DNA of 64,000 nucleotides from Oscillospiraceae bacterium (lineage in GTDB: Bacteria; Bacillota; Clostridia; Oscillospirales; Acutalibacteraceae): the NCBI GenBank assembly GCA_003526845.1, contig DPVM01000005.1, positions 207,759 to 271,758 of the forward strand, read 5' to 3'. Shown here in pieces: positions 17,341 through 24,313 of this stretch. The translations under genes and the position numbers were made by a program. The notes below the pieces were generated by a model. That model was not told the origin of the DNA. It was given only the letters and a program-made list of their open reading frames with translations, and ran no database searches. The first letter of the stretch is position 1. The number at the start of each line of letters is the position of its first letter.

Positions 17341-17655
17341 GTGACACCGCTTGAAAAAGAATTTACTAAAGAATTACTTGATAATGTCGCCGAAATGAAA
17401 CAATATGGCTATAATCCAACCATTTATACAAGAATGATTAGCGAAAACGGTGCTGTAAATGCAGCAAAAAAATTAGTATTGAAAGATGTGCAATCAAGCG
17501 GTTTTGCAACTTTAATAATGATTAACAAACTCGAACTGTCCGCAGAGGCGTCCGTAATTAAAGACAAGTACAAAGTTTTGTTTACAGATGCAGAAATTCA
17601 AAACAGCAAACGAAAACTAAAAGAAGCAAATTTCTGTTTCGATAAGTTAACTTAA
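17341..17655 (+). CDS. Small conserved protein of unknown function (104 aa)
   Basis: No function is assigned. The protein begins TPLEKEFTKELLDN, continues YNPTIYTRMISENGAVNAAKKLV and GFATLIMINKLELSAEASVI, and ends LFTDAEIQNSKRKL. From memory this pattern (N-terminal helix, a 'xYxxxxFxxMVxExGG' segment, 'GFTxLxxxxRLDLSxExxVL') is a widespread ~100-residue family also found attached to nuclease or restriction proteins, but that needs a search. Start chosen at GTG 17341 because GAAAGGA at 17325-17331 is spaced for it; a GTG at 17323 overlaps that site. Codon use is more AT-rich than in the core genes around it. Confidence 0.7.
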   Translation: MTPLEKEFTKELLDNVAEMKQYGYNPTIYTRMISENGAVNAAKKLVLKDVQSSGFATLIMINKLELSAEASVIKDKYKVLFTDAEIQNSKRKLKEANFCFDKLT

Positions 17656-17679
17656 ACATTTTTTAACAGGGAGTTTTAT

Positions 17680-18375
17680 ATGCAACTTTGTCCAAGATGT
17701 AATCATGAATTCCGCAAAGGCGATAAATTTTGCCCTATGTGTGGCTTGAATCTATATAATCAAGATTCAAACAAGCTAAGGCTTAATGATGATCAAAATG
17801 AATTTTATTACAATCCGCCGGGAGTTAATTCAATTACACAAAAATCAAAGAAAGAATTTGCTTATTCTTATAATCCGGATTCTAAACCTATAAGACAGAC
17901 GGCATTCAAAACATTAGGTCTAAAGAATTTGTTAAAAAATAATAACGATTATCATCATTGTAATAAAAAAGCTATTTTAGAAATAGAAGAAATGATTGAA
18001 AAGAATGAACAAATAGTTTATGCCTTAACAGGAAACTTGTTTATAGAAAAATTAACAGGTGAAAGCAAATCGTTCGGATATGTTTCCAGTATTGGTAATA
18101 ATAACTTTACTGTTGTTCAAAGTAATGGCTATTATCGCAGCGGAGTGATTTGTATTACAGATAAAAGGACGATATTTGTTACTAATAGCGATAAATTCCA
18201 TTCGGTTAGAGAGTTTTCAAATAGAGAAGTTTTTGATGTTTTGCTGGATAAAATGTATAAAGCCGGAAGATTAAAAATTCAGACATCTAAGGGTAATTTT
18301 GTGTTTAGCATTTTTAAGTATGAAAATGCTCAAAAATTTTTACGGATTATCAAAACACATATGATGATGCCGTAA
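17680..18375 (+). CDS. Zinc-ribbon protein with PH-like C-terminal domain
   Basis: The 231-residue protein starts with a double-CxxC zinc ribbon, CPRCNHEFRKGDKFCPMCG (residues 4-22). A hydrophilic linker follows, then a C-terminal domain with alternating strands (VICITDKRTIFVTN...GRLKIQTSKGNFVFSIF) ending in a helix, which resembles bacterial PH-like (YokE/bPH) folds. No enzyme motif or membrane segment is visible. A role in protein or lipid binding is plausible but unproven. AGGGAG precedes the ATG. It follows the 17341 gene by 24 bp and shares its AT-rich composition, so both may have been acquired together. Confidence 0.75.
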   Translation: MQLCPRCNHEFRKGDKFCPMCGLNLYNQDSNKLRLNDDQNEFYYNPPGVNSITQKSKKEFAYSYNPDSKPIRQTAFKTLGLKNLLKNNNDYHHCNKKAILEIEEMIEKNEQIVYALTGNLFIEKLTGESKSFGYVSSIGNNNFTVVQSNGYYRSGVICITDKRTIFVTNSDKFHSVREFSNREVFDVLLDKMYKAGRLKIQTSKGNFVFSIFKYENAQKFLRIIKTHMMMP

Positions 18376-18409
18376 GCGAAATTGATAAAACAAATTGAAT
18401 ATAAAAAAT

Positions 18410-18445
18410 ACAAAGACCGTGGGCTTAAAAACTCACGGTCTTTGT
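18410..18445. terminator. Strong hairpin after the zinc-ribbon gene
   Basis: ACAAAGACCGTG (18410-18421) pairs perfectly with CACGGTCTTTGT (18434-18445), a 12-bp stem with a 12-nt loop. T-rich sequence lies within the stem end rather than as a separate tail. It lies between convergent genes and probably acts in both directions. Confidence 0.7.
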
Positions 18446-18477
18446 AAATATGGGGGAAAGAAAAGTAGAAAGCTGAT

Positions 18478-18882
18478 TTATGCAACATCGGTATATGATA
18501 TTTCCTCACTGTATTCATCGCTCAGTGCAAGGTGAATATCAACTCCGACGCTGTCCGAAAGGTTTTTCAAAATATCAATAAAATCGTCAATATTTGAATT
18601 TTCACAAAAACCCTTGCAATTTGTGGTGTCAATAAAAATGTCTGTCAAATCATAGTTTGCGGCACAGAGTCCGGCAAAAAAGCCATAAAGCTGTTTGGCT
18701 GACGATATGCCGTAATCGTCAAGGTTAATGTGTCTGACAGAGAAGGGGAGAAACTTTGAAAGCTTGCTGCCGTATTCAACAAACACAATATTGCCCTTGC
18801 TTTGCTCTGCGGTGTAAACGGCTGTTTCGGTCAATATCCTTGTTTTGCCCGTTCCCTTTTGTCCCGAAATGTAGTCTAACAT
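18478..18882 (-). CDS. Small P-loop ATP-binding protein of unknown function (134 aa)
   Basis: A short protein with a Walker A motif, SGQKGTGKTRIL, at residues 6-17 and a hydrophobic strand ending FIDTT near residue 86 that could be Walker B. It is too short for a full AAA or RecA domain, so it is either a minimal NTPase or a remnant. It has a defined stop and a good ribosome-binding site (GAAAGGA), which argues for a real gene. Two ATGs lie 6 bp apart; the inner one (18882) has the better spacing. Nothing nearby points to a partner. Confidence 0.7.
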   Translation of the reverse strand: MLDYISGQKGTGKTRILTETAVYTAEQSKGNIVFVEYGSKLSKFLPFSVRHINLDDYGISSAKQLYGFFAGLCAANYDLTDIFIDTTNCKGFCENSNIDDFIDILKNLSDSVGVDIHLALSDEYSEEISYTDVA

Positions 18883-19015
18883 TTTCATTTTCCTTTCTGC
18901 AAATACTTTTTTGCTAACCTTTGACTACATAGTACAGACTAATTGCGAATTGCAAAAGAATAAACTATAAATCTATTGTGAAAATAATATTAATTACCTG
19001 TTACGGCATAACAGT

Positions 19016-20008
19016 TTATTCATTTTTTGCTATTTCTATGCAGCCGAGTGATTTTTTTAAAATCAGCGCCTTAACCCTTTCCTTTGCCCGCATTATATAA
19101 TGTAATAATATTATTATGCCGTATAATGCGTAAATCCAAACGGTTATTGCCGACCATTTATCAAGTGCAATGTTAGCGGCGAAAAATAAAATGTACCTCA
19201 AAACGCAATATAATATGTTTATATATTGTATTATTTTATATCCTCGTTTTTTATTGACAAGATTAATGTGTGTTTGCATTGCAAAAATCGGTGCGCTCAT
19301 CAAAATGAAATATCGCAAAAAGTATGCTGCACCAAAGCCGAATCCTGTCGCTTGGTAAAAGCCGTCGGCGCAAAAAATATACAGCGCAAGCATTGTCGCC
19401 GCGGCAAGTTTATACGCGGCGTCGGTCCTGCGCTTTTTCTTTTTGATGATGTAAAAAATTATCACGCCGAAATAAAACAATGCCGCACAATCCGCCGCAA
19501 TCATAACGGCGAGCGAAAATGCTCTTTCGCTGAAAAATTCGGTGATAAAATCGTTTATTGTTGTTATGTATATCGGCGACTCAATTGTGCATTTGTTTGT
19601 AACGGCGATTATTCTCAAATTGATTTCGTCGCCGCTTTTTGCTCCGTATAAATCAGCGATATAGTAGTATTCTCCCATATAATTTTTGTCGCTTTTTTTA
19701 CTGCGGCATATCACTTTGCCTTTTGTAAAAGCGTCAACCCTGCCGCCTCTTATTTTGAATACGAGCTTTGCCTTGTCATAGTCGCATTTTCTCACCGTCG
19801 CCGTTATCGTGTCGCTGTCCTTGATTTTATATCCGCTCGGTATAATTTCACTGCCGCCGATTTCGCATCTCAACGCTGTGCGCGACGGCTCACTTTTTCC
19901 GAATGTGTTTTCATTTTGCGCAAAAATGCCGCAAATCAAAGCGATGGCGATGATTAATGCCGTCACTGCAATTGCCGCTCTTTCCTTATTCTTGATAATT
20001 TTTTTCAA
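19016..20008 (-). CDS. Membrane protein with extracellular domain and multi-helix bundle (receptor-like)
   Basis: No family is assigned. The 330-residue protein has an N-terminal hydrophobic segment, an extracytoplasmic region of ~125 residues rich in beta-type sequence, then about six hydrophobic helices and a short basic tail ending KSLGCIEIAKNE. The layout resembles 7TMR-DISM receptors, but the GGDEF, kinase or LytTR output domain expected after the helices is absent. The start is uncertain: GGAGG is 16 nt from TTG 20008, while a non-standard ATA codon lies at 7 nt. It is downstream of the glycosyltransferase gene. Confidence 0.6.
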   Translation of the reverse strand: MKKIIKNKERAAIAVTALIIAIALICGIFAQNENTFGKSEPSRTALRCEIGGSEIIPSGYKIKDSDTITATVRKCDYDKAKLVFKIRGGRVDAFTKGKVICRSKKSDKNYMGEYYYIADLYGAKSGDEINLRIIAVTNKCTIESPIYITTINDFITEFFSERAFSLAVMIAADCAALFYFGVIIFYIIKKKKRRTDAAYKLAAATMLALYIFCADGFYQATGFGFGAAYFLRYFILMSAPIFAMQTHINLVNKKRGYKIIQYINILYCVLRYILFFAANIALDKWSAITVWIYALYGIIILLHYIMRAKERVKALILKKSLGCIEIAKNE

Positions 20009-20058
20009 CTTTTCTATTACAATTCCTCCAAACGCTTGCTACAAAAATTTATGCTCCG

Positions 20059-21153
20059 TCACCGACCAATATTACTTTTTGCCGTTTTGCTTTTTATTAT
20101 TTCAAGATTGTTTTTTATTCTTTTGTCATCGCTCATTTTTGCCGCCTGCTCTTCAAGCTCCTCGGCACGGCTCAAAAGACATATGTTGTATGCTCCGATT
20201 GCGCCCAAATCATACAGAGAATAGTTCCAACAAAAATCCTCGTTTATATATGTTTCAGGCTTTTCCTTAATTTTAAGTGCCTCATTCACCATACAGTATG
20301 TCAGCTCATAGTCGCCTGTGTCATATCCGAGCCACGCAAGTTCCGCATATCCTTCGCGGACATACGGTGCTTCGCCGATTGCCCTGAAAAGCCAAATCTT
20401 AGCATTGTAATAATCACCCTTTGCCTTGTATGCTCTTGCAATATATCTCATTGATGCTGCGCGTTCGTCACTCCATTTTGCGTTTGGCATTTCAAGGTGG
20501 TGCGTCAGCGTTTTTATGCAATCGTCCCATCGCCCTCTGAACATATATTCACGGCCGAGGTAATGCATGTTTCTGTCATCCTCGGGCGATTCCTCAACCG
20601 ACATTTCAAGCAAAGCCAAATATTGTGCGCGTGATTTCGTTTTGTCGGGGTGATGTTCAAGTGTTATTTTGTCGCATATTGCATAATTGTCGGGCAAATC
20701 GCCGCTGTATTCAAGCACTTCGTGAACAGGGTGCACCCATTTAAAACCGTGCCGAGCGTGTATTTTTTCATACCAAAATGAAACACCGGGCGTTCCGTTT
20801 TCATTAAAACTCCATGTGTATTTGTATTTTGCGCGCGTGGTTATTCCTTTTTGCCACTTTTTCTCAAGCTCCGTTCGCCAGCCGTCGTTGAAATATTCGT
20901 CAAGGTCGGTGCAAACGCAAATGTCCGCATCGTCGGGTACAAGTGACAGCGATTTGTTTCGCGCCTCGTCAAATCTCCACGGATTGATTTTGATTTCGCT
21001 CACTGTTGCGCCAAGCTCTTTCAAAATTTTCACGCTGTCATCACTCGAGCCTGTGTCGGCAACAAAAACACCGTCCGCCTCGCTCATTGATTTCATCCAT
21101 CTGCGCACAAATTTTTCCTCGTTTTTGCATATTGCATATACATATATTTTCAT
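20059..21153 (-). CDS. Family 2 glycosyltransferase with TPR-like C-terminus
   Basis: The N-terminal ~230 residues form a GT-A fold: YAICKNEEKFVRRWMKSM at the start, ADTGSSDDSV near residue 32, and a DLDEYF metal-binding motif near residue 84 (DxD type). The C-terminal part has helical repeats typical of tetratricopeptides (HYLGREYMFRGRWDDCIKTL, ARAYKAKGDYYNAKIWLFRAI). This combination resembles SunS-like and spore/surface glycosylation transferases. It follows the collagen-like gene in the same orientation, with a terminator-like hairpin between them. The collagen-like protein, with many threonines in Gly-X-Thr triplets, is a plausible acceptor; that is inference. Confidence 0.85.
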   Translation of the reverse strand: MKIYVYAICKNEEKFVRRWMKSMSEADGVFVADTGSSDDSVKILKELGATVSEIKINPWRFDEARNKSLSLVPDDADICVCTDLDEYFNDGWRTELEKKWQKGITTRAKYKYTWSFNENGTPGVSFWYEKIHARHGFKWVHPVHEVLEYSGDLPDNYAICDKITLEHHPDKTKSRAQYLALLEMSVEESPEDDRNMHYLGREYMFRGRWDDCIKTLTHHLEMPNAKWSDERAASMRYIARAYKAKGDYYNAKIWLFRAIGEAPYVREGYAELAWLGYDTGDYELTYCMVNEALKIKEKPETYINEDFCWNYSLYDLGAIGAYNICLLSRAEELEEQAAKMSDDKRIKNNLEIIKSKTAKSNIGR

Positions 21154-21175
21154 ATTCTCACCTCATAAAATATGT

Positions 21176-21195
21176 AAAAGGGGAGTTGCCTCCCC
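21176..21195 (-). terminator. Terminator after the collagen-like gene
   Basis: Read on the minus strand, GGGGAG pairs with CTCCCC around a GCAA tetraloop, followed by TTTT. It lies between the collagen-like gene and the glycosyltransferase gene, so the latter would depend on read-through or its own promoter. Confidence 0.75.
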
Positions 21196-21238
21196 TCTGC
21201 CGTCAATAAGTCTCCCCCAAAATGCTTATCATCGGCTT

Positions 21239-22123
21239 TTATGCAAGCTTTGCGATTACAAGCTGTGCCGCAACAGCGCTTGCGCCGCCTGCATTTTGTG
21301 TCAGCGTGATGCCGGTTGTGCTCGCTTGGGGGTTGATAACGCTTATTGCATCATTCGCAGCAAGCGGTAATATTGCAAATCCGACGATTTGTGTGTTTTC
21401 GCCTGCCTTGCCCACCGTGGTGTATGCAATCGGCGTGTTGTTTACCGTCAGTTGCAACTGACCGCCCTCGGTTGTGCTTGCTTGGAACATTACAAGATAA
21501 TTGCCTGCCGTTGTAACCGTGAATACCGACGGAGAAGTTACGGTTATATCGTTTGTTTTCGTTGCTGTTGTCGGAAAATCAATCGGCTCATTCGGCGCAA
21601 TAGTTATTGCGTTGTCTGTCGGCATAAGTGCATAAAATGTTGCGTAGGAGCTTAATCCCGATTCTCCTGCCGGTCCCGTCGGACCTGTCGCACCTGTAGC
21701 ACCTGTTGCGCCTGTTGCACCTGCCGGACCTGCAATACCCTGCGGACCGGTCGGTCCTGTAGCACCCGTTGCACCTGTCGCACCTGCCGGACCTGCAATA
21801 CCTTGCGGGCCTGTCGGTCCTGTCGCACCCGTTGCACCTGTTGCACCTGTCGGACCAGCAATACCCTGTGGACCTGTCGGACCGGTTATACCTGCCGTAC
21901 CATCAGGACCGGGTATGCCTTGCGGACCGGTTGGTCCCTGCGGACCCGGATAGCCTTGGATACCCTGAACACCCTGCGGACCCGTCGGACCCATCGGACC
22001 GGGAATGCCCGGACACGGCGGCGCAGGCGGAGGACAAGGTGGTGCCGGCGGAGGACAAGGCGGTGCCGGCGGACACGGACAGCGCGTCAATCCCATTCGC
22101 TCGTTTGCGTTATAAATAGTAAT
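21239..22123 (-). CDS. Collagen-like repeat protein (BclA/exosporium type)
   Basis: The protein has a Cys/Pro-rich N-terminus with CPPPAPP repeats, a collagen-like region of ~115 residues of Gly-X-Y triplets (GPTGPQGIAGP, GATGAT), and a ~138-residue C-terminal beta-rich domain starting YATFYALMP that resembles the trimeric C1q/TNF-like heads of exosporium proteins such as BclA. It probably forms trimeric filaments on the spore or cell surface. Start: a perfect AAAGGAGG on the minus strand (core GGAGG at 22132-22136) is 8 nt from an ATT codon at 22123. The frame is open to a TTG at 22168 with no ribosome-binding site, and the nearest ATG (22096) is too far. Confidence 0.85.
   Translation of the reverse strand: MTIYNANERMGLTRCPCPPAPPCPPPAPPCPPPAPPCPGIPGPMGPTGPQGVQGIQGYPGPQGPTGPQGIPGPDGTAGITGPTGPQGIAGPTGATGATGATGPTGPQGIAGPAGATGATGATGPTGPQGIAGPAGATGATGATGATGPTGPAGESGLSSYATFYALMPTDNAITIAPNEPIDFPTTATKTNDITVTSPSVFTVTTAGNYLVMFQASTTEGGQLQLTVNNTPIAYTTVGKAGENTQIVGFAILPLAANDAISVINPQASTTGITLTQNAGGASAVAAQLVIAKLA
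21695..21883 (-). repeat. Three tandem 63-bp coding repeats in the collagen region
   Basis: Three consecutive 21-codon units encode GPTGPQGIAGP(T/A)GATGATGAT with few substitutions. Length variation by slippage or recombination is expected here, as in other bacterial collagen genes. Confidence 0.8.
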
Positions 22124-22245
22124 ATTGACTGCCTCCTTTAGTTTATTTGTGCGCTCAAATTCTAACAATTTCTGTTGCGCACATTACATTCTATTCGTTG
22201 TATCAACAAAAAGTGACAAAATTTGCCGATTGTAGTGTTTCACTA

Positions 22246-22274
22246 TTGAAAATCAAGCTGCGATTTGATATAAT
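22246..22274 (+). promoter_or_regulatory. Promoter of the cooC-like operon
   Basis: TTGAAA (22246-22251), a 17-bp spacer and TATAAT (22269-22274). A second TATAAT lies at 22283-22288. The predicted start near 22281 gives a leader of ~33 nt before ATG 22314. Confidence 0.75.
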
Positions 22275-22313
22275 TTTATCGTTATAATTTTAACAATGTT
22301 AGGAAGTGTTCGT

Positions 22314-23069
22314 ATGGCAAAAATAATTGCCGTTGCAGGCAAAGGCGGCGTAGGCAAAACCTCAATTTCAGCCGCAATCGTTAAACTGCTTGTTCAAAAA
22401 TATCCCGATAAAAAAATTCTTGCAATTGATGCCGACCCGGCTGTAGGTCTTTCGACAGCACTCGGTATTGATGTCAAAATGACCATTGACGATATTCGCA
22501 AGGAGATTGTGGAAACTGTTGAGGACGGTCAAACAAAAGCCGCTATCGAGCTTTTGGGCGACGCAAGATACAAAATTTTCGACGCTCTCGTTGAAACCGA
22601 CGGCTTTGCATTTATAGCAGTCGGCAGACCGGAAAGCGCAGGTTGCTATTGCAAAATCAATTCTTATTTGAAAGAGGTTATCAGCCTTATTTCAAACGAT
22701 TTTGATTATGTTGTTATCGACGGCGAGGCAGGCATTGAGCAAATCAACCGCCGTGTTATGGAAAAAGTTACACACCTTCTTCTTGTCAGTGACGCAAGCA
22801 AAAAGGGAACACAGGTTATCTCAACTATCAAATCGGTTGCCGACGAGCTTGTTATGTATGAAAAAATCGGCGTAATCATCAACAGACTCCCCGATGAAAG
22901 CGTCATTCCTTATATCAACACAAACGGCATTCCCGTTTTATCTTATATTCAAAACGATTCAAACCTTGCTGTGTTTGATATTGAGGGCAAAAATATCACA
23001 ACACTCCCGGATGATTCAAATATCGTAAAGGGCGTTAAAGAGGCACTTGAAAAAATAGATATTATTTAG
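22314..23069 (+). CDS. CooC/AcsF-like nickel-insertion ATPase
   Basis: This 251-residue MinD/NifH-type ATPase starts with AKIIAVAGKGGVGKTS, a deviant Walker A, followed by IDADPAVGLSTALG near residue 39. It carries the hallmark CxC motif of CooC proteins in SAGCYCKINSYL (Cys111 and Cys113), which binds Ni or Zn at the dimer interface, and VVIDGEAGIEQINRR near residue 137. CooC-type proteins insert nickel into the C-cluster of CO dehydrogenase or the A-cluster of acetyl-CoA synthase. AGGAAG is spaced 7 nt from ATG 22314; an ATG at 22296 overlaps that site. It heads an operon with dehydratase-type Fe-S proteins. No CO dehydrogenase catalytic gene is in the window. Confidence 0.9.
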   Translation: MAKIIAVAGKGGVGKTSISAAIVKLLVQKYPDKKILAIDADPAVGLSTALGIDVKMTIDDIRKEIVETVEDGQTKAAIELLGDARYKIFDALVETDGFAFIAVGRPESAGCYCKINSYLKEVISLISNDFDYVVIDGEAGIEQINRRVMEKVTHLLLVSDASKKGTQVISTIKSVADELVMYEKIGVIINRLPDESVIPYINTNGIPVLSYIQNDSNLAVFDIEGKNITTLPDDSNIVKGVKEALEKIDII

Positions 23070-23098
23070 TTCGGCAAAAGGAGTAGAAGGTAAGATTT

Positions 23099-24313
23099 AT
23101 GAAAGATTTAAAACATTTAATCGAGTTCGAAAATTTGCTTCAAGAGGCAAATAACGAGCTTGTTCAGCAGGCAAAGGCAGACGGCAAAATCGCCCTCGGT
23201 TACACTTGCTACCATATTCCGGAGGTGTTGCTCAATCTACCCGGTTGTTTCAGCACAAGGCTGCGCGCACCGCGTACAGGCTCGCTTGATATTGCTACAT
23301 ATTATATGAGCTCTTATCTCTGCGGCTATTCAAAGGCACTTGTTGAGCGCGGTATTGAGGGCGGTTATAATTATCTCGATGCTCTTATCGGCTCGGAGTC
23401 CTGTTCAGAAATGAACCGTGCTTATGAGCATTTCGAACTTCTTAATCTTGTTAACAATCCGAAATTCTTTGTTTCAATCGCGGATGTTCCGTTCAAAATT
23501 ATGCCGCACACCGTTAAGCACTTTAAGCAACAACTTCAAATCAAGTTGCTTGATAAAATTCATGATGTTTACGGCATCGACATCAGCGACGATGCAATGC
23601 GCAAGGCTGTTGAGGAGCATAATGAGGTTTGCCGCCTCATTACCGAAATAGGCGAATACAGAAAAGAGGATAATCCGCGCATAACCGGCTACGAATTCCA
23701 TGTTATCAACCTCGTGTCTTATGTTTGTCCTAAGTATCTTATTATAGATAAGCTCAGAGAAACGGCAGAGGAGCTTAAAACACGCGAGCCGGATATTAAA
23801 AAGAACTTCCGTGCAAAGGTTGTTGTTGTCGGCTCTGAAATGGATGACCCCGATTTTACAAAACTTATGGAAGAGTCGGGCGCTCTCGTTGTTGCCGACA
23901 GATATTGCTTCGGCTCACTCCCCGGCAGAGAGGAAATCAAGCTCACCGATGACGGCGATGTCCTCGAGCAAATCATTCTTCACTATATGCACACAAGTCA
24001 GTGTCCGCGTTATATGAGCCATGATAAGGTTGTCGGCAGAAAGGAATATGTCCGTGAGCTCGTCAACGATTATCATGCCGACGGCGTAATTTACGAACAG
24101 CTTAAGTTCTGCGAGTATTGGGGCTACGAAAGAGCGCTTGCTTCGCATATCATTTCAAATGACTACGGCATTCCGACTGTCACCGTAGACAGGCAGTACA
24201 CAGCAAATGCGTCGGGTCAGTTAAGAACAAGAATTCAGGCATTCGTAGAAAGCCTTGAAATAAAGAAAATCCAAAAAGCACAAAAGGCAAGGGAGGCGGC
24301 TGTAAATGATTAA
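23099..24313 (+). CDS. 2-hydroxyacyl-CoA dehydratase/benzoyl-CoA reductase-type subunit (HgdB/BcrB-like, 404 aa)
   Basis: The fold-defining cysteines of the HgdB family are present: GYTCYHIPE (Cys37), Cys50, YLCGYSKA (Cys75), SESCSEMNRAYEHF (Cys102), DRYCFGSL and EQLKFCEYWGYE. The C-terminal ANASGQLRTRIQAFVE matches the family end. Members bind a [4Fe-4S] or double-cubane cluster and accept low-potential electrons from an ATP-driven activator. The substrate is unknown: dehydratases, aryl-CoA reductases and double-cubane cluster proteins share this fold. It overlaps the next subunit by 8 bp. No CoA-transferase or fatty-acyl enzyme is nearby, which argues against a simple amino-acid fermentation dehydratase. 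Confidence 0.87.
   Translation: MKDLKHLIEFENLLQEANNELVQQAKADGKIALGYTCYHIPEVLLNLPGCFSTRLRAPRTGSLDIATYYMSSYLCGYSKALVERGIEGGYNYLDALIGSESCSEMNRAYEHFELLNLVNNPKFFVSIADVPFKIMPHTVKHFKQQLQIKLLDKIHDVYGIDISDDAMRKAVEEHNEVCRLITEIGEYRKEDNPRITGYEFHVINLVSYVCPKYLIIDKLRETAEELKTREPDIKKNFRAKVVVVGSEMDDPDFTKLMEESGALVVADRYCFGSLPGREEIKLTDDGDVLEQIILHYMHTSQCPRYMSHDKVVGRKEYVRELVNDYHADGVIYEQLKFCEYWGYERALASHIISNDYGIPTVTVDRQYTANASGQLRTRIQAFVESLEIKKIQKAQKAREAAVND

Noticed and set aside
17341..18375. Toxin-antitoxin pair
   Set aside because: The two proteins have no toxin or antitoxin motifs; the second is a zinc-ribbon/PH-like protein of 231 residues.
18993..19012. Terminator after the membrane protein gene ending at 19016
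   Set aside because: Only a 6-bp stem (CTGTTA/TAACAG) without a T run; too weak to list.
17107..19015. Integrated element with att sites at tRNA-Thr
   Set aside because: No direct repeat of the tRNA 3' end and no integrase were found downstream; only the composition hints at transfer.
21667..21890. Regular repeats that could suggest a CRISPR array
   Set aside because: The repeats are back-to-back 63-bp coding units giving Gly-X-Y triplets, with no unique spacers and no cas genes nearby.
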